From positions 372,001-436,000 of the forward strand of contig JAIUNW010000001.1 in the NCBI GenBank assembly GCA_020161535.1: 64,000 nucleotides of DNA, written 5' to 3'. Origin of the DNA: Bacteroidota bacterium (GTDB taxonomy: Bacteria; Bacteroidota; Bacteroidia; Chitinophagales; Chitinophagaceae). This document shows, one piece after another, positions 49,863 through 57,727 of the stretch. Each line of letters opens with the position of its first letter. The stretch's first letter is position 1. The position numbers and the translations under genes are program-made. The notes under the pieces were generated by a model that saw only the letters and a program-made list of their open reading frames with translations, was not told the origin of the DNA and made no database searches.

Positions 49863-51286
49863 AGTTCCCTAAATATATCAAATTGTGTATCGTAAACCGC
49901 CTTCGTTTGTGCCTGCCAGTGGTAAACATCGGCCGCTTGTGTATTGACTTCGACAAATGCCGGCCAATGATCAATCTGACCTGCTGCGCGCATGGCCATG
50001 GCGATGGCGCCCAATGCAGAAGCATCAATGGGCTGCACCGGTACGTGAATGGGGCGTTGTAAAATATCGGCCATCAATTGTAGCCAGGCCTTGCTGCCGG
50101 TAAAACCACCGCTCGCAAAAATTTTCTCGATGGGGCGGCTCTGTTCTTCGAGTAATAACAGGAGCAGGCGAAATTGAAAGCAGATGCCTTCCAGCAACGC
50201 GCGACCAAAATGTGCCCTTGTATGTGCAATGGAGATACCATGAAAGCTGCCGCGTGCATTGGCATCCCAAACGGGTGCACGCTCGCCCGCAAACCAGGGG
50301 ATGCAAACCATACCCTCTGCCCCTGCGGCAGTGTTGGCGAGGTCTTGTTCAAAAGCCAAAATGCTGGCGGCAGGATCAATGGATCCGCCGGCCACTTCTT
50401 GGTTCCACCATTGCAGGGCGAGCCCACCGTTGTTGATCGGCGCCCCCTGCACATAATACGCTTCATCCAACACATAGGTAAACAGTCGTTTACCGGCATC
50501 TATATCTGCCGTAGGCTTTGTAATTCTTATCGCGCCACTGGTGCCAATGGTTAGGGCCGCAGCACCGGGCTGCAACAGGTTGGAACCAAGTTGCGCCAGG
50601 CAACCATCGCTGCCACCCTGTACCAACCGAACGGCACAGGGAAAATCAACTGTATGAAGCGGTCGGGAATGGAATACACTAACGGGCATGGACAACCGAT
50701 CTTCTTTTATACCGGCAAGCGCCAAGGCGGGCTGGTACCAGGTTCTGGTTTCGATCGCAAACATACCCGTTGCTGAAGCAATGCTGTGGTCGATCTCCCA
50801 TTCACCCGTCAGGTGGAACCAAATAAATTCTTTGACGCCCACGGCCCTGTGCATCTTTTGCAGCAAGGGTTGGTTGGTTTCTTGCAACCAGCCCAATTTA
50901 GCCAGGGGCGACATGGGGTGAAAGGGCGTGCCGGTATGGTTGAATAGTGAAACGCCCGCGGCTTTGTTTGCTTCTACCCAGGGTAAACTGCTGTTATCCG
51001 CCCAGGTCATTACTGCAGTGAGTGCTTCGCCTTTTTCATCGACCAACAACAAACTGTGCATGGCACTACTAAAACCTATCCACAAGGCGCTGGCCCCGGC
51101 AGGCAGGGCAATGGCCGCTTCCTGGAGTAAGTCAATACAATGCGCGCGAATTTCATTGGCATCGAGCCGCGCGCCAAAACCATTGCGATAGCCGCGTTTC
51201 CATTGCGCTACCGGGTGAAGTAACGCATCGGTAATTACCAGTTTGGTATGTGTAGTGCCAATATCAAGACCCGCGTAGTACTGCAT
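49850..51286 (-). CDS. Gluconokinase, FGGY family
   Basis: A 478-residue carbohydrate kinase of the FGGY family, predicted to phosphorylate gluconate. It carries YYAGLDIGTTHTKLVITD (phosphate 1), FSSAMHSLLLVDEKGEALTAVMTWADNSS, GGSDGCLAQLGSNLL, ALTIGTSGAIR (phosphate 2) and IFASGGFTGSKAWLQLMADILQRPI (adenosine region). The gluconate permease is directly downstream and overlapping, which supports the substrate. A TTAATTTG -7-like box lies at 51304-51311. A different aldonate cannot be excluded. Confidence 0.9.
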   Translation of the reverse strand: MQYYAGLDIGTTHTKLVITDALLHPVAQWKRGYRNGFGARLDANEIRAHCIDLLQEAAIALPAGASALWIGFSSAMHSLLLVDEKGEALTAVMTWADNSSLPWVEANKAAGVSLFNHTGTPFHPMSPLAKLGWLQETNQPLLQKMHRAVGVKEFIWFHLTGEWEIDHSIASATGMFAIETRTWYQPALALAGIKEDRLSMPVSVFHSRPLHTVDFPCAVRLVQGGSDGCLAQLGSNLLQPGAAALTIGTSGAIRITKPTADIDAGKRLFTYVLDEAYYVQGAPINNGGLALQWWNQEVAGGSIDPAASILAFEQDLANTAAGAEGMVCIPWFAGERAPVWDANARGSFHGISIAHTRAHFGRALLEGICFQFRLLLLLLEEQSRPIEKIFASGGFTGSKAWLQLMADILQRPIHVPVQPIDASALGAIAMAMRAAGQIDHWPAFVEVNTQAADVYHWQAQTKAVYDTQFDIFRELCRS

Positions 51287-51307
51287 ATTTGTCGATGGCG
51301 CGACAAA

Positions 51308-52372
51308 TTAATACTTTTTTGAACCCAATGCCAGGGCTTCATAATGCAGGGTAAAATGACGGCTATAACGTTTATTCATTCGAAACGATTCGATGAGCTG
51401 GCGCGATGCGTTTTCGAGGCTGTAACCATCGCGAGAATCGTAATCATTTAACACCAGTCGATTGGCAGCCAATGCGGCCGCATCGGGGTCATCGAAGTAA
51501 TAATATATTTTCGACAACAGGTAATAGGCGGCATACCGCAACTTGCGACTGCTTTTGTCTTTGCCATCGTACTTCAATGGCAGTTGTTCAAAATAAGCGA
51601 TATCGGTGGCGATCGACTCGCGGATATTGTCTACCGGTTGATCAGGCTGCAAGCGAAACAAAGCACTGCGAATATTTCCCCAATGCATTCTGAAATCATC
51701 ATAGGCAGGGTGCTTGCGACTATCGAGCACCCACACATTGTCGGTTACCCGGCGTTCTGAATACCCGTAGTTCCAGGTGAGGTCATCTGACAAACCACGA
51801 ATGGTTCGATTCAATACGAGTTGACTGATTTCAGTGGTCAACTGAAACTGGTTGAGTAAAATATTGGCAGCGGCCATTCGATTGCCATGCTCCGCCCCTT
51901 TGTATTGAAACTGCTGCGACCGGTTAACCAACTGGCGCGCTTGCAACTGGTTGCCATTTTTATCGCGCACTTCCATGCGGGCAGCATAGCTATAGGTCAG
52001 CACCGGAGCATAATAATTGGAACGATTCACTACATTACCGGCCTTGTCTTTCTTTGTTTCTTCGCGCACACTTACATCAGACTTCAACACCACCAGGTCT
52101 TCCATCCACAACAGGATGGTCAGGTCACCCTTGCTTGCCTGGGGAATCCAGCCTTCGATATACAAGGCTTCTTCTGAACCTGGGTTGCTGGCCAATCGCA
52201 TCAGCGGGCCGGTTTGCAATTGAAAATCATACCGGTGAAAAGATGTGTCGACCGGCATGGATGGCAGGTTTCGATACGCCGTTGTAAAAGAGAAACGGTC
52301 AAGATCAACCTTCTGCGCAGTAGTGGTTTGGGATAGGGCAATCGCCAGCAAACCAACGGTTAAAGCCTTCAT
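51308..52372 (-). CDS. Exported protein of unknown function, 354 residues
   Basis: I do not recognise a named family. A signal peptide (MKALTVGLLAIALSQTTTAQK) starts the protein. The mature part has QLQTGPLMRLASNPGSEEALYIEGW and LTILLWMEDLVVL, then a helix-rich region with repeated Asn/Arg/Gln content and a C-terminal AYYLLSKIYYYFDDPDAAALAANRLV that looks like a tetratricopeptide-type hairpin. This makes it a likely scaffold or adaptor in the periplasm. It is downstream of the barrel-like gene by 23 bases on the same strand and may belong to the HYC/HMA/TlpA cluster. No active-site motif is visible. Confidence 0.75.
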   Translation of the reverse strand: MKALTVGLLAIALSQTTTAQKVDLDRFSFTTAYRNLPSMPVDTSFHRYDFQLQTGPLMRLASNPGSEEALYIEGWIPQASKGDLTILLWMEDLVVLKSDVSVREETKKDKAGNVVNRSNYYAPVLTYSYAARMEVRDKNGNQLQARQLVNRSQQFQYKGAEHGNRMAAANILLNQFQLTTEISQLVLNRTIRGLSDDLTWNYGYSERRVTDNVWVLDSRKHPAYDDFRMHWGNIRSALFRLQPDQPVDNIRESIATDIAYFEQLPLKYDGKDKSSRKLRYAAYYLLSKIYYYFDDPDAAALAANRLVLNDYDSRDGYSLENASRQLIESFRMNKRYSRHFTLHYEALALGSKKY

Positions 52373-52395
52373 GCAAATGGGTATTGGATACCCTG

Positions 52396-53238
52396 TTATA
52401 ACGAATCCGTCGACGATTTATGTTTATTTCTTTTTAAGATGTTTAAGAAACTGGTTTCCAAACTGATATAGTAGTTATTATCAGCAATACGGAACATATT
52501 ACCGGTTAGTTGATGCCGCAGACCCAGGTTGAGTTTGGTTTTACTCGCAAAAATCAACTGAATGGCCGGGGCAATGTCAACAAAGTATCGTCCCTGCTGA
52601 AAGCCTTTGGCGCCCAGGGCTTCTACATACAAGTTGAGGTTGGTCTGGTTGTAGTTGGCGTATTGCCGCGGGAACAACAGGTAGCCGGCCGACAATGAAT
52701 AACTCAGGTTATTATAATCGTGTGTATCAATGCCATGATTCATCGTAGTGCCCATAAATTGCATCACACTGGCAGTGCCTGACACAGCCAGTTTGCCTAG
52801 CAGTTGGGTGGCAACCAGTCCGATTTGTGCGCCGCTGTTGTCGCCATCAAGGTTCATTTCATCATAGTACATGTCTTTGTTGCGGCTATAGGCCAGATCG
52901 GCAAAAGCCGCCATGCGAAAATGTCGATGAATGCCATCGTTCGACAAGAAACGCCATTTCGCATACACCTTCGCTGATTCCCACCGAAAGCGATCGGCAT
53001 ATACATTGGAGAAAGACAAGCTTGTTTTCAGCATCACTGTCTTACTCAGACCCATCATCCATTCGGGATTGTAGCGCTGAAAGTTTCTGCCTTCGGCACT
53101 GCGGGTATACCTGGCCGTTAGTTTGGCAGTAGCTGAATAAGCTGGAATATTGGAGGCGGGTTCACTAAATACATACAGTTCTTGCGCATGCAGCAAATAA
53201 CTGCTGCTGGTTAGCAACAGTAGAAATAGAAATCGCAT
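52396..53238 (-). CDS. Putative outer membrane beta-barrel protein
   Basis: A 280-residue exported protein with signal peptide (MRFLFLLLLTSSSYLLHAQE). The sequence alternates polar and aromatic residues in short strands (YTRSAEGRNFQRYNPEWMMGLSKTVMLKTSLSFSN, AKVYAKWRFLSNDG, RHFRMAAFADLAYSRNKD and so on), as in 10-12-strand barrels. It ends YISLETSFLNIL plus a basic tail. There is no TonB box or plug. It lies 5 bases after the TlpA-like gene, which suggests a metal- or thiol-related outer-membrane role. The family is not recognised. Confidence 0.75.
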   Translation of the reverse strand: MRFLFLLLLTSSSYLLHAQELYVFSEPASNIPAYSATAKLTARYTRSAEGRNFQRYNPEWMMGLSKTVMLKTSLSFSNVYADRFRWESAKVYAKWRFLSNDGIHRHFRMAAFADLAYSRNKDMYYDEMNLDGDNSGAQIGLVATQLLGKLAVSGTASVMQFMGTTMNHGIDTHDYNNLSYSLSAGYLLFPRQYANYNQTNLNLYVEALGAKGFQQGRYFVDIAPAIQLIFASKTKLNLGLRHQLTGNMFRIADNNYYISLETSFLNILKRNKHKSSTDSL

Positions 53239-53243
53239 ATGGT

Positions 53244-53714
53244 TTATTTTAAGGCTTCCTGCAAGTAATGTTGCAATTCAGCCGCAGAAGGATCAATGGA
53301 TATGATCGTTCCCTGTTTGTCAATTAGAAAGGAGGTCGGCAACAGCGTCACCCCCCAGGTGCCTGCTGTTGCCGTATTCCATTGTCCGTTTTCATTGAAC
53401 TGGAGCCACCTGATTTTGTCGGTGCGAATGGCATTGCGCCAGGCAAGGCTGTCGCGATCGAGGCTGATGCCAACGATCTCGAAACCTTTGTGGTGATAGC
53501 GCGCATATACCGGCGCCAGTGAGCGATTGCTGTAGCGGCATGGTCTGCACCAACTCGCCCAGAAATCGACCAGCACTACGTTGCCACGCAGGGCAACGAG
53601 CGACCATGCCGGTTTGGCAAACTGCAGGTCAGGTGCCGCTTTACCAATCTTTGCCTGGGCCATCAGCATGCCAGGAAAGAACAAACCGATCAGTAGAACC
53701 AGTTTACATTTCAT
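53244..53714 (-). CDS. TlpA/ResA-like periplasmic thioredoxin-fold protein
   Basis: A 156-residue exported thioredoxin-like protein. Signal peptide (MKCKLVLLIGLFFPGMLMAQ), AAPDLQF start of the fold, then VVLVDFWASWCRPCRYSNRSLAPV with the redox motif CRPC, GISLDRDSLAWRNAI, and the cis-Pro segment WGVTLLPTSFLIDKQGTI. Such proteins reduce or oxidise protein thiols in the periplasm, or supply electrons for cytochrome or copper-centre assembly. The ATG at 53714 was chosen rather than the longer frame; it overlaps the HMA gene's stop by 4 bases (ATGA). Confidence 0.88.
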   Translation of the reverse strand: MKCKLVLLIGLFFPGMLMAQAKIGKAAPDLQFAKPAWSLVALRGNVVLVDFWASWCRPCRYSNRSLAPVYARYHHKGFEIVGISLDRDSLAWRNAIRTDKIRWLQFNENGQWNTATAGTWGVTLLPTSFLIDKQGTIISIDPSAAELQHYLQEALK

Positions 53715-54262
53715 ATGGTTACATGATAAATACGGGTATTGGCCTTGATCCCGGTTTTCTGGCAACAATCGCCTGCATAACCGGTTTGCACACATTTCAT
53801 GCTACTGGCCGTACTGTATTTCTTAAAGTCTTTTGCCTGTAAGAAGTTTTTGTCGACGATGGTGATGGTTTGTACACCGTCGAGTTCTTTGTTGGGCACT
53901 TTTAAAAAATGGAATTGCTGGCCGTCCAATGCCACATGCTCATCGTTTTTAACCAACAATTTATTGAACTGACCGGTAAGCTGCAGTTTGGCCACCGAGA
54001 ACCCGGCGTCTTCAACAGCTTTGCGAATCGCATCGATGTCTACCCGGCTTTTGTTCTTAAATACAATGTGAAAACTGGAGGTTTTGATATCGGGATTTAC
54101 CGAAGCAATGAAGGGCAATTGGGTGAGTGAGGTGTTGATGGCCCGGGTGCAAAGCGCACAAGTGAGGCCACTGGCTTGTAAACTGGCCGAGCTAAACTGG
54201 GCCTGCAGATCACTAAAAGAGAAAATGGCTAAACAGCATATGGATGCAAAAAACGTTTTCAT
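53711..54262 (-). CDS. HMA-domain periplasmic protein
   Basis: A 183-residue exported protein. Signal peptide (MKTFFASICCLAIFSFSDLQAQ) is followed by a heavy-metal-associated domain with the CxxC site CALC in SGLTCALCTRAINTSLTQLP; the usual HMA motif is MxCxxC, so this one lacks the Met. The C-terminal part ends SSMKCVQTGYAGDCCQKTGI, a second Cys-rich stretch with two adjacent Cys. Binding of Cu(I) or another soft metal is likely. It is coupled to the TlpA-like gene and follows the HYC_CC_PP gene by 55 bases. Confidence 0.88.
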   Translation of the reverse strand: MKTFFASICCLAIFSFSDLQAQFSSASLQASGLTCALCTRAINTSLTQLPFIASVNPDIKTSSFHIVFKNKSRVDIDAIRKAVEDAGFSVAKLQLTGQFNKLLVKNDEHVALDGQQFHFLKVPNKELDGVQTITIVDKNFLQAKDFKKYSTASSMKCVQTGYAGDCCQKTGIKANTRIYHVTI

Positions 54263-54317
54263 GTTGATGTTGTTGAGATGATACAATAAATGGACAGGTC
54301 GCAAAAACAACCTGGTA

Positions 54318-54722
54318 TCATATCCTGAAAACGCGTAAATAAGCCGGTTCGTGTGTGGACAAATCAGGCGGTGGCCTCGACAACCAGGCAGTCTGTTGAA
54401 CCCGCAGGGTCAGCCGCGTAGGCTGCCATTCGAACAGGGGTTGCGGCAATGCCGCCCAAGCGCCTGTTATTGTGTAGTGCAAAAAAGCAGCAAGCTGGTC
54501 GCTGCTGATTTTTACCTGCTTCAATTCATCCTTGCAACAATGTTGGCCCTCCTGCCCTTTTTCCATGCCACATGAACCGCAGGTATTGGAAGGGTCTGCA
54601 ACCGCAAAGAGATGAATATCAGCATTGGCCACGCGGCCCATGCAATGATGGATCTCTACCACCAAACCGGTTGATACCAGCAGGTATAAAAAAGCGATTG
54701 CTATGGAAAGGATTTTTTTCAA
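54318..54722 (-). CDS. HYC_CC_PP family protein (Cys/His-rich, exported)
   Basis: A 134-residue exported protein of the HYC_CC_PP family, named for its motif order. Signal-like N-terminus (MKKILSIAIAFLYLLVSTG), EIHHCMG, then NTCGSCGMEKGQEGQHCCKDEL with the CC pair, and a Pro-rich end (SRPPPDLSTHEP). The His/Cys set suggests metal binding, probably copper, but the biochemistry is not established. The start is a TTG at 54722 (frame TTG AAA AAA ATC); no ATG fits. A TATCTTTG -7 box and a TTTG -33 element precede it directly. It is the first gene of a leftward four- or five-gene cluster. Confidence 0.83.
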   Translation of the reverse strand: MKKILSIAIAFLYLLVSTGLVVEIHHCMGRVANADIHLFAVADPSNTCGSCGMEKGQEGQHCCKDELKQVKISSDQLAAFLHYTITGAWAALPQPLFEWQPTRLTLRVQQTAWLSRPPPDLSTHEPAYLRVFRI

Positions 54723-54727
54723 CCCCG

Positions 54728-54757
54728 CAAAGATACGCTAATTGACAAAACCCCAAA
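54728..54757 (-). promoter_or_regulatory. Promoter of the HYC_CC_PP-HMA-TlpA cluster
   Basis: TATCTTTG at 54728-54735 is an exact -7 match and TTTG at 54754-54757 lies 18 bases upstream. The -7 box ends 5 bases before the TTG start. It overlaps the 3' end of the porin gene. Confidence 0.7.
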
Positions 54758-56744
54758 ATATGCCGATCCGGAGCTGGAAGCCCGGCGTTGGGTAACCGGT
54801 CGCGGCGATATTGTTGTTTGTCCACCCGAAACCACCATCGGCAATCTGGGCCGTGTTCAGGTTTTCGGCGCGGAGATAAAACACAAAAGACCTGATCCTG
54901 AAATTCAAATAAGCCGTGATATCAGGCATCTTTAGGTGCACCTGGTCGGTCGTTTGGTAAAAAAACTGGCTCGACATCGGCGAATAACCATCAGCCTTGT
55001 AAGGCGTGTAATACCGAAACTCTACACCGGTGGTAAAATTGAGGTTTTTATAGCCGAGGTTGCCTTCATAGCCCAACCGATGAAAGGTAAAAAATAACGG
55101 CATATTAACAGGCCCATCGCCCAATCGCTGGTTCAACTGTACCGATGCCAGCCAATTCCAACGTTTACTCACTTTAAACGTTTTATTGCCTTTGATGGAG
55201 ATGATATTAAACAACGCATTCGACTGGTTGGATTTATAGAAGTCGGTGAAATAAGTCATGTTACTAACAAGATAGTAACTACCCGATAGTGACCACTTGT
55301 AACGCGGGTTGTCGATTTCCGCATACAATCGCGTCGTATTTTCTTTTTTGAAAAGATCCTGCGCGCCCAGGCTAAAGCTCGATGAAGATTGGAAAATATA
55401 GGAAGGCGTTCGGCTTACATTCTGCAAACCAATTTGCGCGTACCCAAAACGCTGACCAAGAAAACGACGAAGGCTGGCCTGCACCTCATAATCGGCATTG
55501 TTAAATCCAGCGATATACAATTTACCGGCTGCTTCGAGGTCCCATTTTTTGTTACGCGTTTTGTTGCGATATTCCGAATGCAGGAACATATTGTAAAAGA
55601 CCCGATGGGAATCGATGAATTCGCCCTTGATATTCTCAAAGGCAATACCCAGTTTCAAAAACTGCTGCGGATTTTTTGCATCCGGAAAACTATAGATGCT
55701 GACATCGTTCACCAGGTCAGACCATTTTTCCTGCAAAGTGAATCCGTTTGCTGGGCGCGTTAAAAAATTATAGTGCTGGATATAAAAACTGTCGGCCGGT
55801 TGCAGGTCGTAATACTTAAAATTATAGGTATTGTATTTCAGGTTGTATTCCATGCGCAACTTCGGATAGAACAATCTTTGCACAGTGCTGTCGGTAACAA
55901 TAGAATCTTTTTTGCCCAGGTCGTATTGCTGCCGCAGGAAAATTGTGGTATTGCCCTGCCGGTTGCCGGTATTGAGTTTGCTGTTCAGAAAACTGGTGCC
56001 CGCATATACATAGTTGCCCAGGTTCACAGGAATGGAACTGCGTTCTTTGTAGGTGGTAACATTCGAAAGATAATCCTGGTCGGTCAGGATACCCGCATTC
56101 TCATTGGCCTGCATCACATTTGACATCACCAGGAAATACAAAGCATATCGCCGGTTGGGCGAATGATAATGGGTGTTAAACTGATAACGGTTGTGGGCAG
56201 TATTCTGGTTTTTGAAAAAGCCGGGTGAACTGATCAGGCTGTATTGAAAAGCCGCATTCCAATTGGGGTTGATGTTCTGCGTATGCAGCAAGTGGATCAT
56301 TTGTTCTGACCGGCTGCCGATCAGGTAACCCAGTTCAGAATAGGGCCTGGTTGTTTGGTAATACCTAACCTGGTCGAACTTGTATTTGTACGCATCAAAT
56401 GCATGGAAGCCCGGGTCCCAGCCCGCTTGCATGATTGGATTAAAATAAAGCGGTCGCGCAGCGGTGCCCATATTGCCGAGGTTGGTATAATCAACCGGCA
56501 GCGGGATGCGCAAATGGATATCGGTGATCGAAGAATCAAATTTTTGCAGTGCCGACGAATCAAGAAAACGATAACGAATCGTAATACTGTCTTCCAGGTT
56601 ATTGCGGTGTTTGAGACTGTCCTGCCCCTTGCTACCACCACCTACACCGCCCATACCGCGAAGGCGATTCAATGCACCCTGGCCCAGGGCATTGTTTACC
56701 AGCAACAGCAACAATAACGTGCATATATAACCGATCTTCTTCAA
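54738..56744 (-). CDS. Putative porin (Porin_10-like outer membrane protein)
   Basis: A 668-residue exported barrel-type protein. Signal peptide (MKKIGYICTLLLLLLVNNALGQ) is followed by a Gly-rich linker (MGGVGGGSKGQDSLKHR), then SITIRYRFLDSSALQKFDSSITD and the DYTNLGNMGTAARPLYFNP motif typical of the Bacteroidota putative porin family. A long run of outer-membrane strands ends in QLRIGIFWGFVN. The start is TTG at 56744, two bases from the stop codon of the upstream purine nucleoside phosphorylase gene. Its stop overlaps the promoter of the HYC cluster. The permeating solute is unknown. Confidence 0.87.
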   Translation of the reverse strand: MKKIGYICTLLLLLLVNNALGQGALNRLRGMGGVGGGSKGQDSLKHRNNLEDSITIRYRFLDSSALQKFDSSITDIHLRIPLPVDYTNLGNMGTAARPLYFNPIMQAGWDPGFHAFDAYKYKFDQVRYYQTTRPYSELGYLIGSRSEQMIHLLHTQNINPNWNAAFQYSLISSPGFFKNQNTAHNRYQFNTHYHSPNRRYALYFLVMSNVMQANENAGILTDQDYLSNVTTYKERSSIPVNLGNYVYAGTSFLNSKLNTGNRQGNTTIFLRQQYDLGKKDSIVTDSTVQRLFYPKLRMEYNLKYNTYNFKYYDLQPADSFYIQHYNFLTRPANGFTLQEKWSDLVNDVSIYSFPDAKNPQQFLKLGIAFENIKGEFIDSHRVFYNMFLHSEYRNKTRNKKWDLEAAGKLYIAGFNNADYEVQASLRRFLGQRFGYAQIGLQNVSRTPSYIFQSSSSFSLGAQDLFKKENTTRLYAEIDNPRYKWSLSGSYYLVSNMTYFTDFYKSNQSNALFNIISIKGNKTFKVSKRWNWLASVQLNQRLGDGPVNMPLFFTFHRLGYEGNLGYKNLNFTTGVEFRYYTPYKADGYSPMSSQFFYQTTDQVHLKMPDITAYLNFRIRSFVFYLRAENLNTAQIADGGFGWTNNNIAATGYPTPGFQLRIGIFWGFVN

Positions 56745-56745
56745 A

Positions 56746-57567
56746 TCAAAGGGAGGCTGTCAGTTCTTTGAAAATAAGGGTGAGTTTGGGTTCGGCTGCC
56801 GCGGCCGCTTCCAGCACTTCCTGGTGCGTGATGATATTGTTTTCTTCGCGAATGCCGAGATCAGTGATCACACTTACAGCAAATACTTTCATATCCATGT
56901 GACGGGCCACAATGCATTCCTGCACGGTGCTCATGCCCACCGCATCAGCGCCCAGCACATGCAACATTTTATATTCAGCACGGGTTTCAAAACTGGGGCC
57001 CGTTACACCTACATACACGCCCTGGTGAACTTTGATACCGGCCGCCAGGGCGATGGCAGCTCCTTTTTGCAACAGGCCGCGATCATAGGGCTCACTCATA
57101 TCGGGAAAACGCAACCCGAGTTCGGGTTCATTGGGACCGATCAACGGGTTCACCGCAAACAAGGCAATCTGGTCTTTGATCAGCATCAAATCTCCCACTT
57201 TAAAATCGGGGTGCATACCACCGGCTGCATTGCTCAACAGCAGCGTTTTGATACCGAGTAATTTCATCACCCGAATGGGATAAGCCACATCCTGCGCAGT
57301 ATAGCCTTCGTAATAATGAAAACGACCTGCCATGGCCAACACCTTCTTGCCACCCAGTTCGCCAAAGATGAGCTTGCCGGAATGGCCCTCTACGGTAGAT
57401 ACCGGAAAATGCGGCAGGTCAGCATAAGGGATCTCTGCTTCCACTTTCATGTCAGCCACCAGGTTGCCTAGCCCGCTGCCAAGCACAATCCCCACTTCCA
57501 GCGGGTGCGGATAGCTCAGTCGGATAAATGAAATGGTTTCTTGCAACTTCTCCATCAATGCTGACAT
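56746..57567 (-). CDS. Purine-nucleoside phosphorylase, PNP-I trimeric type
   Basis: It phosphorolyses purine nucleosides, mainly inosine and guanosine, in salvage. The 273-residue product has GIVLGSGLGNLV (phosphate site), VEGHSGKLIFG, GRFHYYEGYTAQDV, LLSNAAGGMHPDF, GVTGPSFETRAEYKML and GADAVGMSTVQECIVARHM with the substrate Glu/Met/Asn region. A TATATTTG -7 box lies 21 bases upstream of the ATG, with a TTTG 22 bases further up. The gene is divergent from lon and followed by the porin gene with a one-base gap. Confidence 0.94.
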   Translation of the reverse strand: MSALMEKLQETISFIRLSYPHPLEVGIVLGSGLGNLVADMKVEAEIPYADLPHFPVSTVEGHSGKLIFGELGGKKVLAMAGRFHYYEGYTAQDVAYPIRVMKLLGIKTLLLSNAAGGMHPDFKVGDLMLIKDQIALFAVNPLIGPNEPELGLRFPDMSEPYDRGLLQKGAAIALAAGIKVHQGVYVGVTGPSFETRAEYKMLHVLGADAVGMSTVQECIVARHMDMKVFAVSVITDLGIREENNIITHQEVLEAAAAAEPKLTLIFKELTASL

Positions 57568-57588
57568 ATGGGTCGTTTATTATGGCGG

Positions 57589-57622
57589 CAAATATAGTTT
57601 ATATGCACCCTTTTCCGCCAAA
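57589..57622 (-). promoter_or_regulatory. Promoter of the purine nucleoside phosphorylase gene
   Basis: TATATTTG (57589-57596) is an exact -7 match. TTTG at 57619-57622 is 22 bases upstream, slightly more than the usual 19-20. Confidence 0.6.
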
Positions 57623-57727
57623 ATTGGTCATTTGCCGGGCATGGCACCAAACTTGACAATAGGCTATACCCTGCCCTATCGCAAGATTACGCCGGGATCA
57701 TGCAATTTTGTCATAAGAATACGTCAA

